Assembly: GCF_030052815.1 (NCBI RefSeq)
Contig: NC_079499.1
Span: 82,933,183-82,997,182, forward strand
DNA from: Hevea brasiliensis
Lineage: Eukaryota; Streptophyta; Magnoliopsida; Malpighiales; Euphorbiaceae
Length of the DNA: 64,000 nt
Direction: 5' to 3'
Within the stretch, counting starts at the first letter, position 1. Every line of letters begins with the position of its first letter. The notes under the pieces are model-generated. The model was not told the DNA's origin. It saw only the letters and a program-made list of their open reading frames with translations, and did not search any database. Below are positions 1-11,144 of this stretch, piece by piece. The position numbers and the translations under genes are program-made.

Positions 1-1206
1 CATTACCTAAAAAGGTCAACAAATACATTGACTTGTGAATTACATGATAACTAGCAAACTCAAAAAAATGAGGAATTAAACAATTAATTTGTAATGTGCC
101 CTAGTTTGCCTAGTTGACTAGTTTGGATAGTTTGACATGCTAATAGGATTCTAACAGCTGTTCTGTAAATGGCTTCATGCCATACTGTGTTTTTACGGCT
201 TATTATGCCGCACTGTGACTTTAATAGCCTATGGCTATACGTATTGTGTTATTATACTTGGCTTATCGCCGGATTGACTATGTGGCTTTTTAGCCACACT
301 GTTTGCACACCGGGAGACACTTTGTGACCGATGGCGTGACGGCCCGAGGTACTAGGTACCTAGTGCTAGTATATCCGTTTATCCAGTCTGGTCAGTGTAT
401 AGGCTACACGGGTAGTTAATTTAAGCATTATTAAATTCGAATAGCTAAATTCAGTTTATTGACATACAACACCACCAAAATTAGCAAAAATGAAAGGTTA
501 GCAAATAAAAGTAGAATCAACAACTGCAAAGGATATCGATGTCATAAATTCATAAACAATTCATTTATTTTATTTTAGTGTATATTACTTTATATTTGGC
601 ACCACTAAGCAGAATTGCTTAGCGCGCTGGTTTTGCTATGCGTAGGTATTGGAGACACAGCTGGGGAGCCCAGCAGACCTACGACCGGGTGAGACATTAG
701 ATCTGCACAGGAGTCCAGAGTCATCTTCACTACACTGCATACATGGTAGGACTTAGGATCTTGTGTAATGACTATCAGTTGTATTTTGACATTTTGTTAT
801 GTAATTTTGTATATTCTAAAACTTTAAGGTTTGTAATAATTTGTATATATTAAACTCCTATGGAGAGTATTTGGATGAATGTAAATTATGATGGATTGTA
901 TTTTGAAACCATGAAATAGTTGAGATTTTGAGAATATTATCATATTTAAACTATTTTTCTTTTATAGGTTTAGAATGACAGTTTGTCCGAAACACAGACG
1001 ACACCTTGCCGGATTTTTATTACCATTTTTGAAACACTGATTTTATTAAAGTATGAAAATAGAACCAGCATGATATGAATTTTACATAAAAGACTTCTTA
1101 AAATCAAATTGAGTTCAGGAAATGAGATAATTACAGACTAGGTGCTCCGGCACGCCGTGTAGCACGCCATAGTCGACTACACTGTAGACGGGTGAGGGGT
1201 GTTACA
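1..1206 (+). mobile_element. Family-1 LTR, right part (element I), cut by window start
   Basis: This is the right-hand 1.2 kb of a plus-strand family-1 LTR. From about base 90 it matches the same landmarks in order as the LTR at 12757-13807: the 'gccctag...ggatag' block, the 'gaccgatgg' block, the CTAAGC stem-loop at 605-622 and the 'actgtagacgggtgaggggtgttaca' type end (the last bases here read TGTTACA at 1200-1206). No primer-binding site follows, so it is either the 3' LTR of an element extending left of the window or a solo LTR. It interrupts minus-strand LTR H exactly at 1206/1207. There is no coding capacity. Confidence 0.85.
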
Positions 1207-3528
1207 AAGTACCTCGGGCCGTTACACCATCGGTCACATAGTGTCTGCCAGGTGTGCAACAGAATGGCTAACAAGCCATAATAACAATCGGGCATAAAGC
1301 CGAGTATGTCAAGTATAACAAAATGGCTAAAAACCATAATATCACAAAATAGCCATGAAGACCATAAATCACGAAATGGCATGAAACCATCGGCAGTACT
1401 GCAATCGAAACCCTATTGGTATGCCAACCTATCCAAACCAACTATACTAGGCATACTAGGGCATATTAACAAAGTTAGGTTTTGGTTCCTTGGATTTGAT
1501 GTTATGGTGGTTACTATTCACATAACTATTCATTCAAATTTTTGACTTTTTCATTAATAATATATATACAATTTCTAAATACATAGTCATACCACATTTT
1601 GAGTTATAAACTTATTGGCAATAGTTGCCAATTGCAATTCAAGACTTATTAGAAGTAATTCTAAAATTTCAGATTTCATTACCTATGTTTACTGTTCTAT
1701 TGGACCATTCTACAGTGGGAAGTTGACTAAACTTTCTTCATCAAAGTTGTTCCTTAATGTCTCTACTTTAATTTTCTTTTTGAATCACTCCATTTGGAGT
1801 TTTGTAGCTCAAGTTATGGTATTTTTACCATAACTAGCGAGATTGATCCATGTCTAGAATTTCTGGGCAATTTTTAGTTCTAGCAGTTTTGGTAAATTAA
1901 CTTTGGTCAACAATTTGAGTTGGTTATGGCCAGAATTTGGGTTTCTATTATTCATAAAAGTTGTTCTATTATACCTAAGCTTTCCATGGGTTCATGAATC
2001 AGTTCATTAGGTCCTCTCTACACAAAGTTATGGCCATTTGAACAAATACTGTTCATATGGTCATTTTTCCAGATCCAAATTTTGGTTATCCGGATTCAAG
2101 CCAAATTTAGGTCACTTTAGGTTAGTTTTCTGGGCAGGGTCTCTTCATGAAAAATGTGGCATTATGTCTGTAGTTTCACCTCCAATTGGGTTTACACCAA
2201 TTAAGACTACACAATTCAACTTATGGCTGCCCAAACCTACTGGACTCAAAGTCTAGAATTTCCAACAAATAGGCAGCACCTCCAATTCATAATTCCATGC
2301 CACAACCAATTTCATTTTATTGTCAAACCATATCAAATGGTCACTAATTGACCATTAGAACTTCAATTCCATAGGAATTTGACAAAACCCTAATTTTGGC
2401 TCAAACCCTAATTGGTCATAATCACAAATCTTATACTACACATAAAGTTTAAGATTCTAATCTACTTATGCTCATCAAAAGCCATCACTACAACACTTTA
2501 ATTCAATCAAAAGTCATCAAAACCCTAGCATACTCATGGTTACCGAGATTCAAGCGTGTTTAATATGCATATTTTTGTTTCAATTCCATCAATTTCTCAC
2601 TCAATTAATGGTCCTAACAAAGAATATATAGAGAGAGAGGTGAGAATTGGCACTAACCTTTATTGATGATTTTCTAAACTTGCCCAATATTCACTTTCTC
2701 TCACTTTCTTGGTTGCCAAACACCTTAGCAAGGTCAAAGATTAAATTTTTATGTTTGGAGGTAGGGAAAATATAGAGGAATTTGAGGGAAAAATAAGGTT
2801 TAAAAGTGTATCAATGGAGGTTTGCTTTGGGAGAGAATTCGGTTAAGTGAGGGAGGAAGAAGAAGATGTGAATTTTTGATTTATTTTGACTTCTTTTTAT
2901 CTCTTAAAAGGTGCTTGTCTAATTGTGATTAGCTAGGAATTTTAATTACCTCATTTTGACGTGCATAATGTCATACTTAGCTTTTTTCTAATTTCATTTT
3001 TATTATGTTTTTCTTCTTCTTTCTTTTACTCATTTTTAAATTAATTTTCATCAATATTTATTTATATTTTACGTCATAAATCTCACCTACTTAAATGGAC
3101 ATGTTGGTTAAAAATCATCTCTAAAGGTGAATGACCAAAATGCCCTTAGTTGTGCTTATTGAGCTAAAATTGTCTGTACCGATTTATATAATTTTTCTTG
3201 TATTTTCTTGGCATTTTACTATCATCTAAACCTCAATAATCCTTTACTTAAGTCCCAAAAATTATTTCACAGGGTTTCCCACGGTCTAGGATCCGCAACT
3301 GTCTTCCTAGTCGCTTTTCGTTAGGTCACCCATCGCCATAGCTCCGGCTCATTTAACCTCCTTGCATTTCATTTAAAAAATTTTTCCTTAATTTTTCTTG
3401 CCATTATTTAGGTTATTTATGACTTCTCAATCTAGTTTAAATATTGTTCCATATATTATGGTTGTCCGGACAGACATTAGTCATCAGAACAGTAGAATGT
3501 ATAGACTACCTAAAGTGAGGGCGTTACA
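1207..3528 (-). mobile_element. Family-1 LTR, partial (element H), older host of element I
   Basis: Read on the minus strand this is the 5' two-thirds of a family-1 LTR. The plus-strand text starts mid-LTR at the 'aagtacctcgggccgt' block (compare 35540 and 54355). It runs through the 'gttatggcca' modules at about 1800-2230, the pyrimidine/purine-rich stretch at about 2640-2880 and the 'tggtcatttc'-type block, and ends with a degenerate GCGTTACA at 3521-3528 where other copies have GGTGTTACA. The missing end of the LTR should lie left of the window, on the other side of I. Several indels show that it is old. Short reading frames in it are not conserved between copies. Confidence 0.8.
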
Positions 3529-4022
3529 TAAAAGGTATAGTATGTGATATATTGTGTATCAATAATAAACTTTAAAATTTATATGCTAATTTAAGTATGA
3601 CTTTTTATAGAAAAAAATTACATAAAATTATTTCAAGAATGAAAACTAAAATCAAAACTATACCAAATCAAATCGAGACCAAAGAACTAAGAATAAAATC
3701 ACACCAGAACAAAAATATCGAAGAATCAAATAGAAACCAGCCCAAAATTTCGGTTTGCTTTTAATTCCTAGGCAAAACTGAAACCATAACCGAAATCGAA
3801 CACTTCTATTTATAAGATTACATAAGTCTCGAGTTACATGAAATAATTCAATTTTTATACTAATAATAGTAATTAATGCCCATATTAATATATGGAAAAT
3901 TTGAGTTTAAGATTATCATTTTAATGTTTTAAAAAAAGGTAATCAACTAATTTAATTGATTTTATTCATACTGGTTAAAAAATAAGGATTCTATTTAAAA
4001 TAAGGATTTTATTTCATATGAG

Positions 4023-4296
4023 AACTTAAATTTAAAACTCTCGATTTCATGCTCTAAAAAATTGTAAAAATACAATCAAAATAGATTTAATTAGTAATAC
4101 AATATTTCATTTTATACAAGAAATAATGTGATTTTCAAATATGATGGATCTCTTAAGAGAAATTGAATTTAAATCTCTCAATTTCATGCTCTAAAAAATT
4201 GTAAATATACAATCAAAGTAGATTTAGTTAGTATTACAACATTTCATTTTGTACAAGAAATATTATGATTTTCAAATATGATGGATCTCTTAAGAG
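4023..4296. repeat. 137-bp direct tandem duplication, two copies
   Basis: Two adjacent copies of a 137-bp unit (about 4023-4159 and 4160-4296). Anchors such as 'tttcatgctctaaaaaattg' (4045 and 4182) and 'gatggatctcttaagag' (4143 and 4280) recur exactly 137 bp apart. The copies differ at scattered positions, so the duplication is not very recent. It has no coding potential. Confidence 0.85.
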
Positions 4297-5897
4297 TTTT
4301 CTCAAGTCTCCCTTATCAACTTTTCTTACTACCTTTTCTCCATTGTTAGAATGAAAACCTCCCATCACTTGGTGTTATAAGGGAGCATTTCGTTCTTGAT
4401 TTTCCTTTTTTGCTCAATTTGGGTGGTGGGAGTTACACTCTTGCTGATTAAAATACTATTGCTATTGTTTTCTCCTTTGAGCATATGAATAAGGTGCTTT
4501 TTTCTTTTGTCATTTCACCTTCCATTTATTTTGGGAAAGTACTAATGATCAAATAGTTACGTTGTTATTATAGGTTGTAATTTCCATTCAAGCTTCCAAT
4601 TTTCACTTTAGTTAAGGGTTGGGTCCAATTCAAAAGAATAGAGCTCATGGCAGTCATTCTTTTTGTCAGAATGATCCAATGCAAGTTACCCCAAATCATT
4701 ATGATGTGCTCAATTTAGATGGGGCATCAATGAGATGCTAGCAAGTATTACCTTCTTAAATGAAAGGGAAAAGGAGTGATAGGCTGCACCTGTAGACTTT
4801 ATATTAGTATATGCTATCTTTAATTTAGTAGTGTTGGAAAATGAAGGCTCAATGCCATGTTGAAAAACAAAGAGGGAAAGCACAAAATATTTTTCATCAA
4901 AGATAAAGCAACCATAACAAAATAGAGATTAAAGATAAAGAAAAAACATAAACTTCATTAATAAAACAAAGAAATTACAAGCACCTAATAAAGATTTTTT
5001 TCTTCTTCATTTTCTCTCAACTCTCCATCAACACACTCAACTCTACTTCACACTTTCTCTACCCATCACTCTCTTTTTTATAAACAAAGGGAAGCATTCC
5101 TTAAGTAAACAAATCCACACTGGCTTTTGGATCATTAAGCATTATTTTCATGCTAGTATGATTACATGCTTGGAGATGTTATTTAACCTATGAACTTATA
5201 ACACCACAGTCGTGAAGAGTTTTATTCTCTGATTCACTATAATATATATAGAACATTGTATGCAAAATCAATTACATTTACTCAAGCTGGAATTAAATTT
5301 CTTTCTTCACTTCTATCTTGTTTTTAATAAATGAATAAGTTTTTTTGAAGTGTTCAAGTTGGTGAGATTTTGCTGCAATATTTTATTTTGATAATTTGTT
5401 TCAGTTAAAAAGTTAATTGCCCATCCATCCTCTTCAACTAGGGATATTTTTTGTATTCAATTCAATAGAATCCTATTGGAACAAGTTTAGGTAATATATA
5501 ATTGGATTTAGGATAGGCATGAATTTAGGAAAAAACTAGTCATCTTGCCCGTGTGTTATGCAGATTGTTTATTGTTCTATTTTTATAATAAAATGTAATA
5601 TTTTTTTATATTTTATGGTTTTAAAATCATACTATTTTGCTAAATATAGTAATTGCAATTTAAATTTTATTAAAATTTTAAATAGTTATATATATATATC
5701 TAAATCAAGTTAAATTTTCATTTTTTAAATGATTATTAATTATTTTTTCCTAAATATTATTTCATTAGAATATAACAATATAATACATTTGTGGTATAAA
5801 TGCAATTAAAAAAAATATCATGTACGATTTAAAATAAAATATATGATAGTAAATTGATGAGAAGCAAGCTACATCCATGCCAAAGGAGTTCATTTAG

Positions 5898-6044
5898 GGT
5901 CCAATTACTAGAGCTAGAGCTAGATTACTTCAGAACTTAATTTGTGAAGTTTTGGAAAAAGGGAGCAAGGATCATAAGCTGGAATGGCATGAAGAGAATT
6001 ATAAAGGCTTAAATTTGGTGGAAATTAATTTTGGAAGTAACTAG
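5898..6044 (+). pseudogene. Possible C-terminal relic of another gypsy polyprotein
   Basis: An open stretch of 48 codons ending in TAG at 6042-6044 begins with the residues GPITRARARLLQ. A G-P-x-T-R-A/S-R-A motif followed by a leucine-rich helix is, from memory of the family, frequent near the end of plant Ty3/gypsy polyproteins. The downstream 6045-6229 stretch has short direct repeats ('catgggcatgca' twice; 'gacttaaatacccttg' at 6160 and 6198) and could be the start of that element's LTR, cut at 6230 by J. It is short and unsupported by other domains, so it could be chance. Confidence 0.35.
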
Positions 6045-6229
6045 GTGTCAGTGGGACGTTAGGACACACAGGTTGACTCGTGTTTCATGGGCATGCACCT
6101 AGCTCTAGCACGTGTTGCACATGGGCATGCAAATCTATACACGAGGCACCTTTTTGTGGGACTTAAATACCCTTGCCGTTTTGTCTACTTCCCATTAGAC
6201 TTAAATACCCTTGTAGCTGATGTTTTAAG

Positions 6230-6879
6230 TGTGACACCGCTCACCCATCTATAGTATAGCCGAGCAAGATATGCCACACAGTGTGCCAGAGCACCATATC
6301 TTATTTTATTACAATTTACTCTTTTCTTAATTAATTTATTTATTTATTGATTTATCACAAAGTGAAATTTATGTCATTTAATTTATTTATAGAAATTTTG
6401 AATTAATTTAAGGTTCCATAAATTTTACAGAAAATCAGGCAGAGTGTCGGCTAAAAATGGACAAAACAGTTCTTTGAAACCTATAGAAAATACTTCCAAT
6501 AATTTTCTCAACCCACAACTCCAATTAATCATCATTTCTCAAAAAATTTCTCATCAAATTCTCAATAATTCCTCAATTTGTCACTCATTCATTTCATATC
6601 AAAATCATACTCAGATTTTGAATAAATACTCAAATTTTATCTATAAACACAAATTTACAGATAATCACATTAATACAAAGTTACATGACAGAAGTTTTAA
6701 ATATACATAATAAAATAAAAGTTTAATTACAAAGTTTAACAAAAATTACAAAATACAAAATGGGGTGAAGTTTTAATGAAGAGAGGCTAGGGTTTTGTGG
6801 TGAAATAAGGTGGGAATCAAGCTTGTGAAATGAGTTTCAATGGAGGTTGAGAGAGAAGAAAGAGGCTGCTGATTCTTTT
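6230..6879 (-). mobile_element. Family-1 LTR, internally deleted (element J)
   Basis: Starts with the minus-strand LTR terminus TGTGACACCGCTCACCC and the 'tagccgagcaagatatgcc' block seen in C and D. At about 6760 it jumps directly from the region that in C lies near 28230 to the region that in C lies near 30130 ('agggttttgtggtgaaa'). About 1.9 kb of LTR, including the stem-loop and the 200-bp modules, is therefore missing. At 6880 it is interrupted by the terminus of K; the remainder should lie beyond the right edge of the window. Confidence 0.75.
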
Positions 6880-8385
6880 TGTAACACCCCTCACTCGTTT
6901 ACAGTGTAGCCGAGTAAAGCGTGCCACACGGCATGCCGGAGCACCTAGTTTGCGATTATCTTATTTTCTGAATACTCAATTTAATTTAGGAAACCGTTGT
7001 GTGAAATTTATATCATGATTGTTTATTATTTTATATTTTGATAAAACTGAGTATTGCAAAATTTTTTAAAACAATCTGGCAAAGTGCCATCTATAAATTG
7101 GACAAACAGTCCTTCTGCACCTGTTAAAAACAGTCTCAATATAGTATTCTCAAAATCACAATTTCATTCACTGTCTCAATTTCTCAGTAAAATCAATAGA
7201 CTTTCACAGTCATTAAACAGTTACATAATATAGTCCATAATAATTCAAATATATCCAAAAAATCTCCATGTTATTTAATATGTATAAAATATTACAAACT
7301 TTAGAGCTTTTATAATATTACAAAATAAAGGGCCGAATTTCAAAATACAACAGAAGTACAAAATACAAGATATCCTAAGTCCTACCATGTATGCAATGCA
7401 GTGCAGATGACTCTGGACTCCTGCGCAGATCTGATGTCTCACCTGGTAGTAGGTCTACTAGGCTCCCCAGCTGTGTCTCCAATACCTGCGCATTACAAAA
7501 GCAACACGCTAAGCAATTTTTCTTAGTGGTGCCAATTATAAAGAGAAATAAACTAAAATAAATTAAATTAATTGTTTATGATTTTCGATGCCTATAGTCT
7601 TTGGAGACTAATTCTTCAGAAATCTTTAATAAGATTGTTCACTTAAAGCTTTTTATGTTTTTATTGAGCATATTTTATTTATACTTAATTTAGTTGTACT
7701 GCATGTCAATACACTTAGTTTAACGGTCTGAATTTGATAACACTTAAATTAACTGCCCGTGTAGCCTATACACTGACCAGACTGGATAAACGGATATACT
7801 AGCAATAGGTATCTAGTACCTCGGGCCGTCATACCATCGGTCACAAAGTATCTCCCAGTGTGCAAACAGCGTGGCTAAAAAGCCATATACTTAATCAGGC
7901 ATTAAGCCGAATATAATAACACAATCCGTATAGCCATAGGCTATTAAAATCATAGTATGGCATAATAAGCCAGAAAACACAATATGGCGTACAGCCATTT
8001 AGAGAACAGTTGTCAGAATCCTATTGGCATGCCAACCTATCCAAACTAGTCAACTAGGAAAACTAGGGCATATTACAAGATTAAATATTTATTTCTTTAT
8101 CTTTAGGGTTTGCTGGTCATTATACAATTCACTGGTCAATGAAAATGTTGACCTTTTTATACATCATAGATAAGTTGATTCTAGTATCAACATGTCACAA
8201 TTCGCATTTCAATATGTTGCCAGTATAGTGCAATTTACAATTCTCACAAGTTGGCATTTATTGCCAAATTATTTCTAGGCTTCATTGCATATTATTGTCA
8301 ATTTTTCAGTTTTAGTGTATTAGATTGATCAAGCTAAATGTTCTGTTTCCATTGGTTTTTAGCTTCTGGTCAAGGAAGTAAATTT

Positions 8386-9125
8386 GTAGCTCTATGTCTT
8401 ATTGAACTTTTGGCACAGATTTCAGGTCATTCTGAGTTGTGTAGACCAAGATATGGTCAATTTACTAAAGCTGGACAGATTGCATCTTTAGTCCAAAATT
8501 TGGTCAATTGTAGGTCAAATTCAGCTCTGACAGTTTTGGTACCCTAACTTTGGCAAGTAATTTGACTTGGTTCTGGTCATTTCTAGGCTTTAATGTCTTC
8601 ATAAGAATTGTAGCTCTATGTCTAATCTTTCCATGGTATAAATTTTAGGTTATTTGGACTTGTTTTGAGCGAGTTATGGTTATTTTAGTGACTACTGTTC
8701 ATATGGTCAAATTCTGGGTTGCAATGGTTCTGGATAGTTGATACCTCAAATTTTGCAAGCAATTTGACTTAGTAAATGACATTTTTGGGTTCTATAATCT
8801 TCACCAAAGTTGTAGCTCTATGTCTAAGCTTTCCAATGGTATAAATTTCAGGTCATTTGGACTTGTTTTGAGTGAGTTATGGCAAAAAAACTGGCTACTA
8901 TTCATATGGTCAAATTCTGGGTTGCAATGGTTTTGGACAGTTTTGATACCTCCAATTATGCAGGCAATTTGACTTAGTAAATGACATTTCTGGGTTCTGT
9001 TATCTTCACCAAAGCTGTAGCTCTATGTCTAAGTTTTCCAACGGTATAAATTGTAGGTCATTTGGACTTGTTTTGAGTGAGTTATGGCCAAAATACTGGC
9101 TACTATTCATATGGTCAAATTTTGG
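8386..9125. repeat. Tandem repeat of about 203 bp inside LTR K
   Basis: The anchor 'tagctctatgtct' recurs at 8386, 8611, 8813 and 9018 (spacings 225, 202 and 205), each time followed by a 'ggtcat/ttatttggacttg' and 'gagttatgg' block. The last three copies are close to each other; the first is degenerate. They are an expansion of the roughly 200-bp module that occurs about three times in all family-1 LTRs here. Confidence 0.85.
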
Positions 9126-9254
9126 ATTTGCCAAGTTACCTATTCCGGATTAGGTCACTTTTTGAGTCACTTTCTGGACAAATTTTCGGTAAGGCTTCTA
9201 CATGAAAGTTGGTCCAATTTTTGTCTAGTTTTACCTCCAATTGGCCTCATACCA

Positions 9255-9257
<3 letters not shown>

Positions 9258-9285
<28 letters not shown>
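9258..9285. repeat. Homopolymer run of 28 G
   Basis: An uninterrupted run of 28 guanines inside LTR K, directly after 'accaatt', where other copies have a short 'ggac' or 'ggcc'. It is the only such run in the window and is striking in AT-rich DNA. It may be a real slippage product or an error of sequencing or assembly. Confidence 0.95.
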
Positions 9286-9773
9286 TCACACAAGGTCAGT
9301 TATGGCCTAATTTATACACTGCCTTCATCAATCACACAACCTGCACACAAATTGCACTTCCAATGTTTAATCCTCCTTCTCCCAAACTGCAAAACCATAT
9401 TTATAACACTTCTAATCTCATTCATCAAGTCTCAAGTTGGTCAATTTGGGCAGAATACACAAGTGTTCAATATACATATTACTACCCTAATTCTCAAAAT
9501 AAAATTTAACACAATATATACATGTATTCACTTAATTTTTACTACATACAATTTCACCACTACTTCACATATACTGCCCTTAAACCATAAGTACCATACT
9601 TCATCAATTTAATTCATGAAATCAAGCATCAATCCATGCACTTCAAGGCTGCCAAAAATGGCAGTTTGCTAAGGTCTCCAAATTTCTTTCCAAAACCCCT
9701 AAATTCAATACTTACTTACATATACATGGGAATTAATTAGCTAGTACTTTAATTTAACTCCATCAACACTAAT

Positions 9774-10665
9774 TGTAACATCCCTATTTGTGTAGCCTGG
9801 TATATTTCACTATTCGGTGATCGATGTCGGTCCGGACAATTAAGGAGATTAGAACCACACTTAAGACAGCTAGATAAGCCATAAACCCAAATAATTAGTA
9901 ATTGTCAATTAGTTAAGTATAAATAAGAAAAACAGAACATAAGAAGTTAAACGAGCCGAGAGTCATAGCGATGGGTGACCTTATCTGGAACGACTGCGAA
10001 GTCAATTTAAACTCAAATTTTGAATAGTAAAATGTGACGCTGCAGTCATTAGGACTATTGCAAACACAGTGGAAAAGAGAAAATCACAAAAAAGAATTGT
10101 TAAGCCAGTCAAATAATTAGGTCAGGGAGCCAGAAGAAATATTGAATTATTTGCAAACTGGGTTGAACTGGCGAGGGGCAATTTGGTCAATTGACCCTGA
10201 GAGCTGACTCCTGACCTAACTGTCAAATAAAATCAGAGAAAAGAAAATTTCACAGTCGGGAATTAAATTAAAAAACTAATAGAAAAATTAAAAAAAAAGA
10301 AGAAGAAAATGAAAAAGTGAAGCGAGATGACATCATGCATGACATCATGCATAATGCCATAAATGTTATAATTAATAAATTTAATTAAATTGATTTATGG
10401 TCTTCCTAAGAGATAAAAATACAAGAAAAGAAAGAAAAAAAAAAATCAAAAAGTCTTCTTCCTTCACCTAAGTTGCCGCCCCACCTCTCCCTAAGCCACC
10501 ATAGAAGAAACTCCATTGAAGCTTGAGTTCAAGCTTCAAAACTCCTACTAAACTTTACCTTGACCCCAAATTAATCCATTAGAACTTGATAACTTCACTT
10601 GAGAAGAGGATTGAGCAAGAAAGAAAGAAGGAAAGAGGGGTGGAATTGAAGATTGAAATTCAAAG
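9774..10665 (+). mobile_element. Element B (family 2), 5' LTR, left part
   Basis: Starts TGTAACATCCCTATTTG and carries the conserved terminal block with 'gtcggtccggacaattaagg'. The same sequence recurs at 27652-27716 plus 30920-31740, the matching part of B's 3' LTR. It is interrupted after 'gattgaaattcaaag' by element A; the uninterrupted version of this junction is visible at about 31730-31760. The whole 5' LTR, excluding A, is about 3.85 kb. The presumed target duplication on the left is CTAAT; the right copy is outside the window. Confidence 0.9.
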
Positions 10666-10876
10666 TGTAACATTCTCATTTTAGCTAGTCCGTACAGTCT
10701 ACTATTCCGGTGACCAGTGTTGGTCCGGACAGCTAGAACGTTCGGAAAAAAAAAATATTTAAACTAAAGTAAGGAACCAAAAAAAAATTAACTCAAATAT
10801 TAATAAGAAAAAAATTTAGAAAAAATTATAAAATAATTTTTGGGACTCTAGAGAAGGGTCATTGAGGTTCATATGG

Positions 10877-11144
10877 TTATTTAATTGGACAAGTTGGCCA
10901 AAAATCATCGCTAAAGATGAAATGACCAAAATGCCCTCTGTTTGGCTTAACGGGCCAAAATTGTCTGTACCGATTGAAAAATTTTTCTAATTATTTTCTT
11001 GGCATTAGCATTAGAATGCCAAGAAAATAATTAGAAAATTTTTTCAATCGGTACAGACAATTTTGGCCCGTTAAGCCAAACAGAGGGCATTTTGGTCATT
11101 TCATCTTTAGCGATGATTTTTGGCCAACTTGTCCAATTAAATAA
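10877..11144. repeat. Near-perfect inverted repeat, 130-bp arms, 8-bp loop
   Basis: The left arm 10877-11006 is the reverse complement of the right arm 11015-11144, with about one mismatch in the A/T run; the spacer is 'agcattag'. The 3' LTR of the same element (18838-18990) and all other family-1 LTRs have only the right arm, joined directly after 'ggttcatatgg'. The left arm is therefore an extra inverted copy gained by this LTR. A long hairpin could form in DNA or RNA. Confidence 0.95.

Larger units (their letters stand above)
3529..6229. other. Old AT-rich intergenic DNA without a recognisable gene
   Basis: About 2.7 kb lying between two minus-strand LTRs. It is very AT-rich, with runs such as TATATATATAT near 5686 and many long A/T tracts, and has no long reading frame on either strand. 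It holds a 137-bp direct tandem duplication (4023-4296) and a short gypsy-like C-terminal relic (5898-6044). The stretch 4300-5880 shows nothing I can identify. A TGTTGG at about 4831 resembles the start of a Ty1/copia LTR, but no matching end was found. Confidence 0.6.
6880..9773 (-). mobile_element. Family-1 LTR (element K), interrupted by element B
   Basis: Begins with TGTAACACCCCTCACTCG, a minus-strand LTR end, and follows the family-1 order: 'tgccggagcacc', the degenerate stem-loop at 7509-7526 next to 'agtggtgcc', 'accatcggtcacaaag', 'ggcatgccaacctatcc'. Its module region is enlarged by tandem copies of about 203 bp (about 8386-9125), and it holds a run of 28 G (9258-9285). It breaks at 9773/9774 where the LTR of B starts. 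Its other end is not in the window. The two overlapping reading frames across the G run are repeat artefacts, not genes. Confidence 0.8.

Noticed and set aside
4690..4745. A short plus-strand LNLDGAS stretch resembling the RNase H start of plant LINEs
   Set aside because: Only a few residues with a stop right after and no neighbouring motif; too little to support.
4831..5480. Possible Ty1/copia solo LTR starting TGTTGG
   Set aside because: No matching CA end with a flanking duplication could be found and no internal domain is present.
9084..9612. Two overlapping plus-strand reading frames with poly-glycine
   Set aside because: They exist only because the 28-G run is open in several frames; they lie inside LTR K and have no counterpart in other LTR copies.
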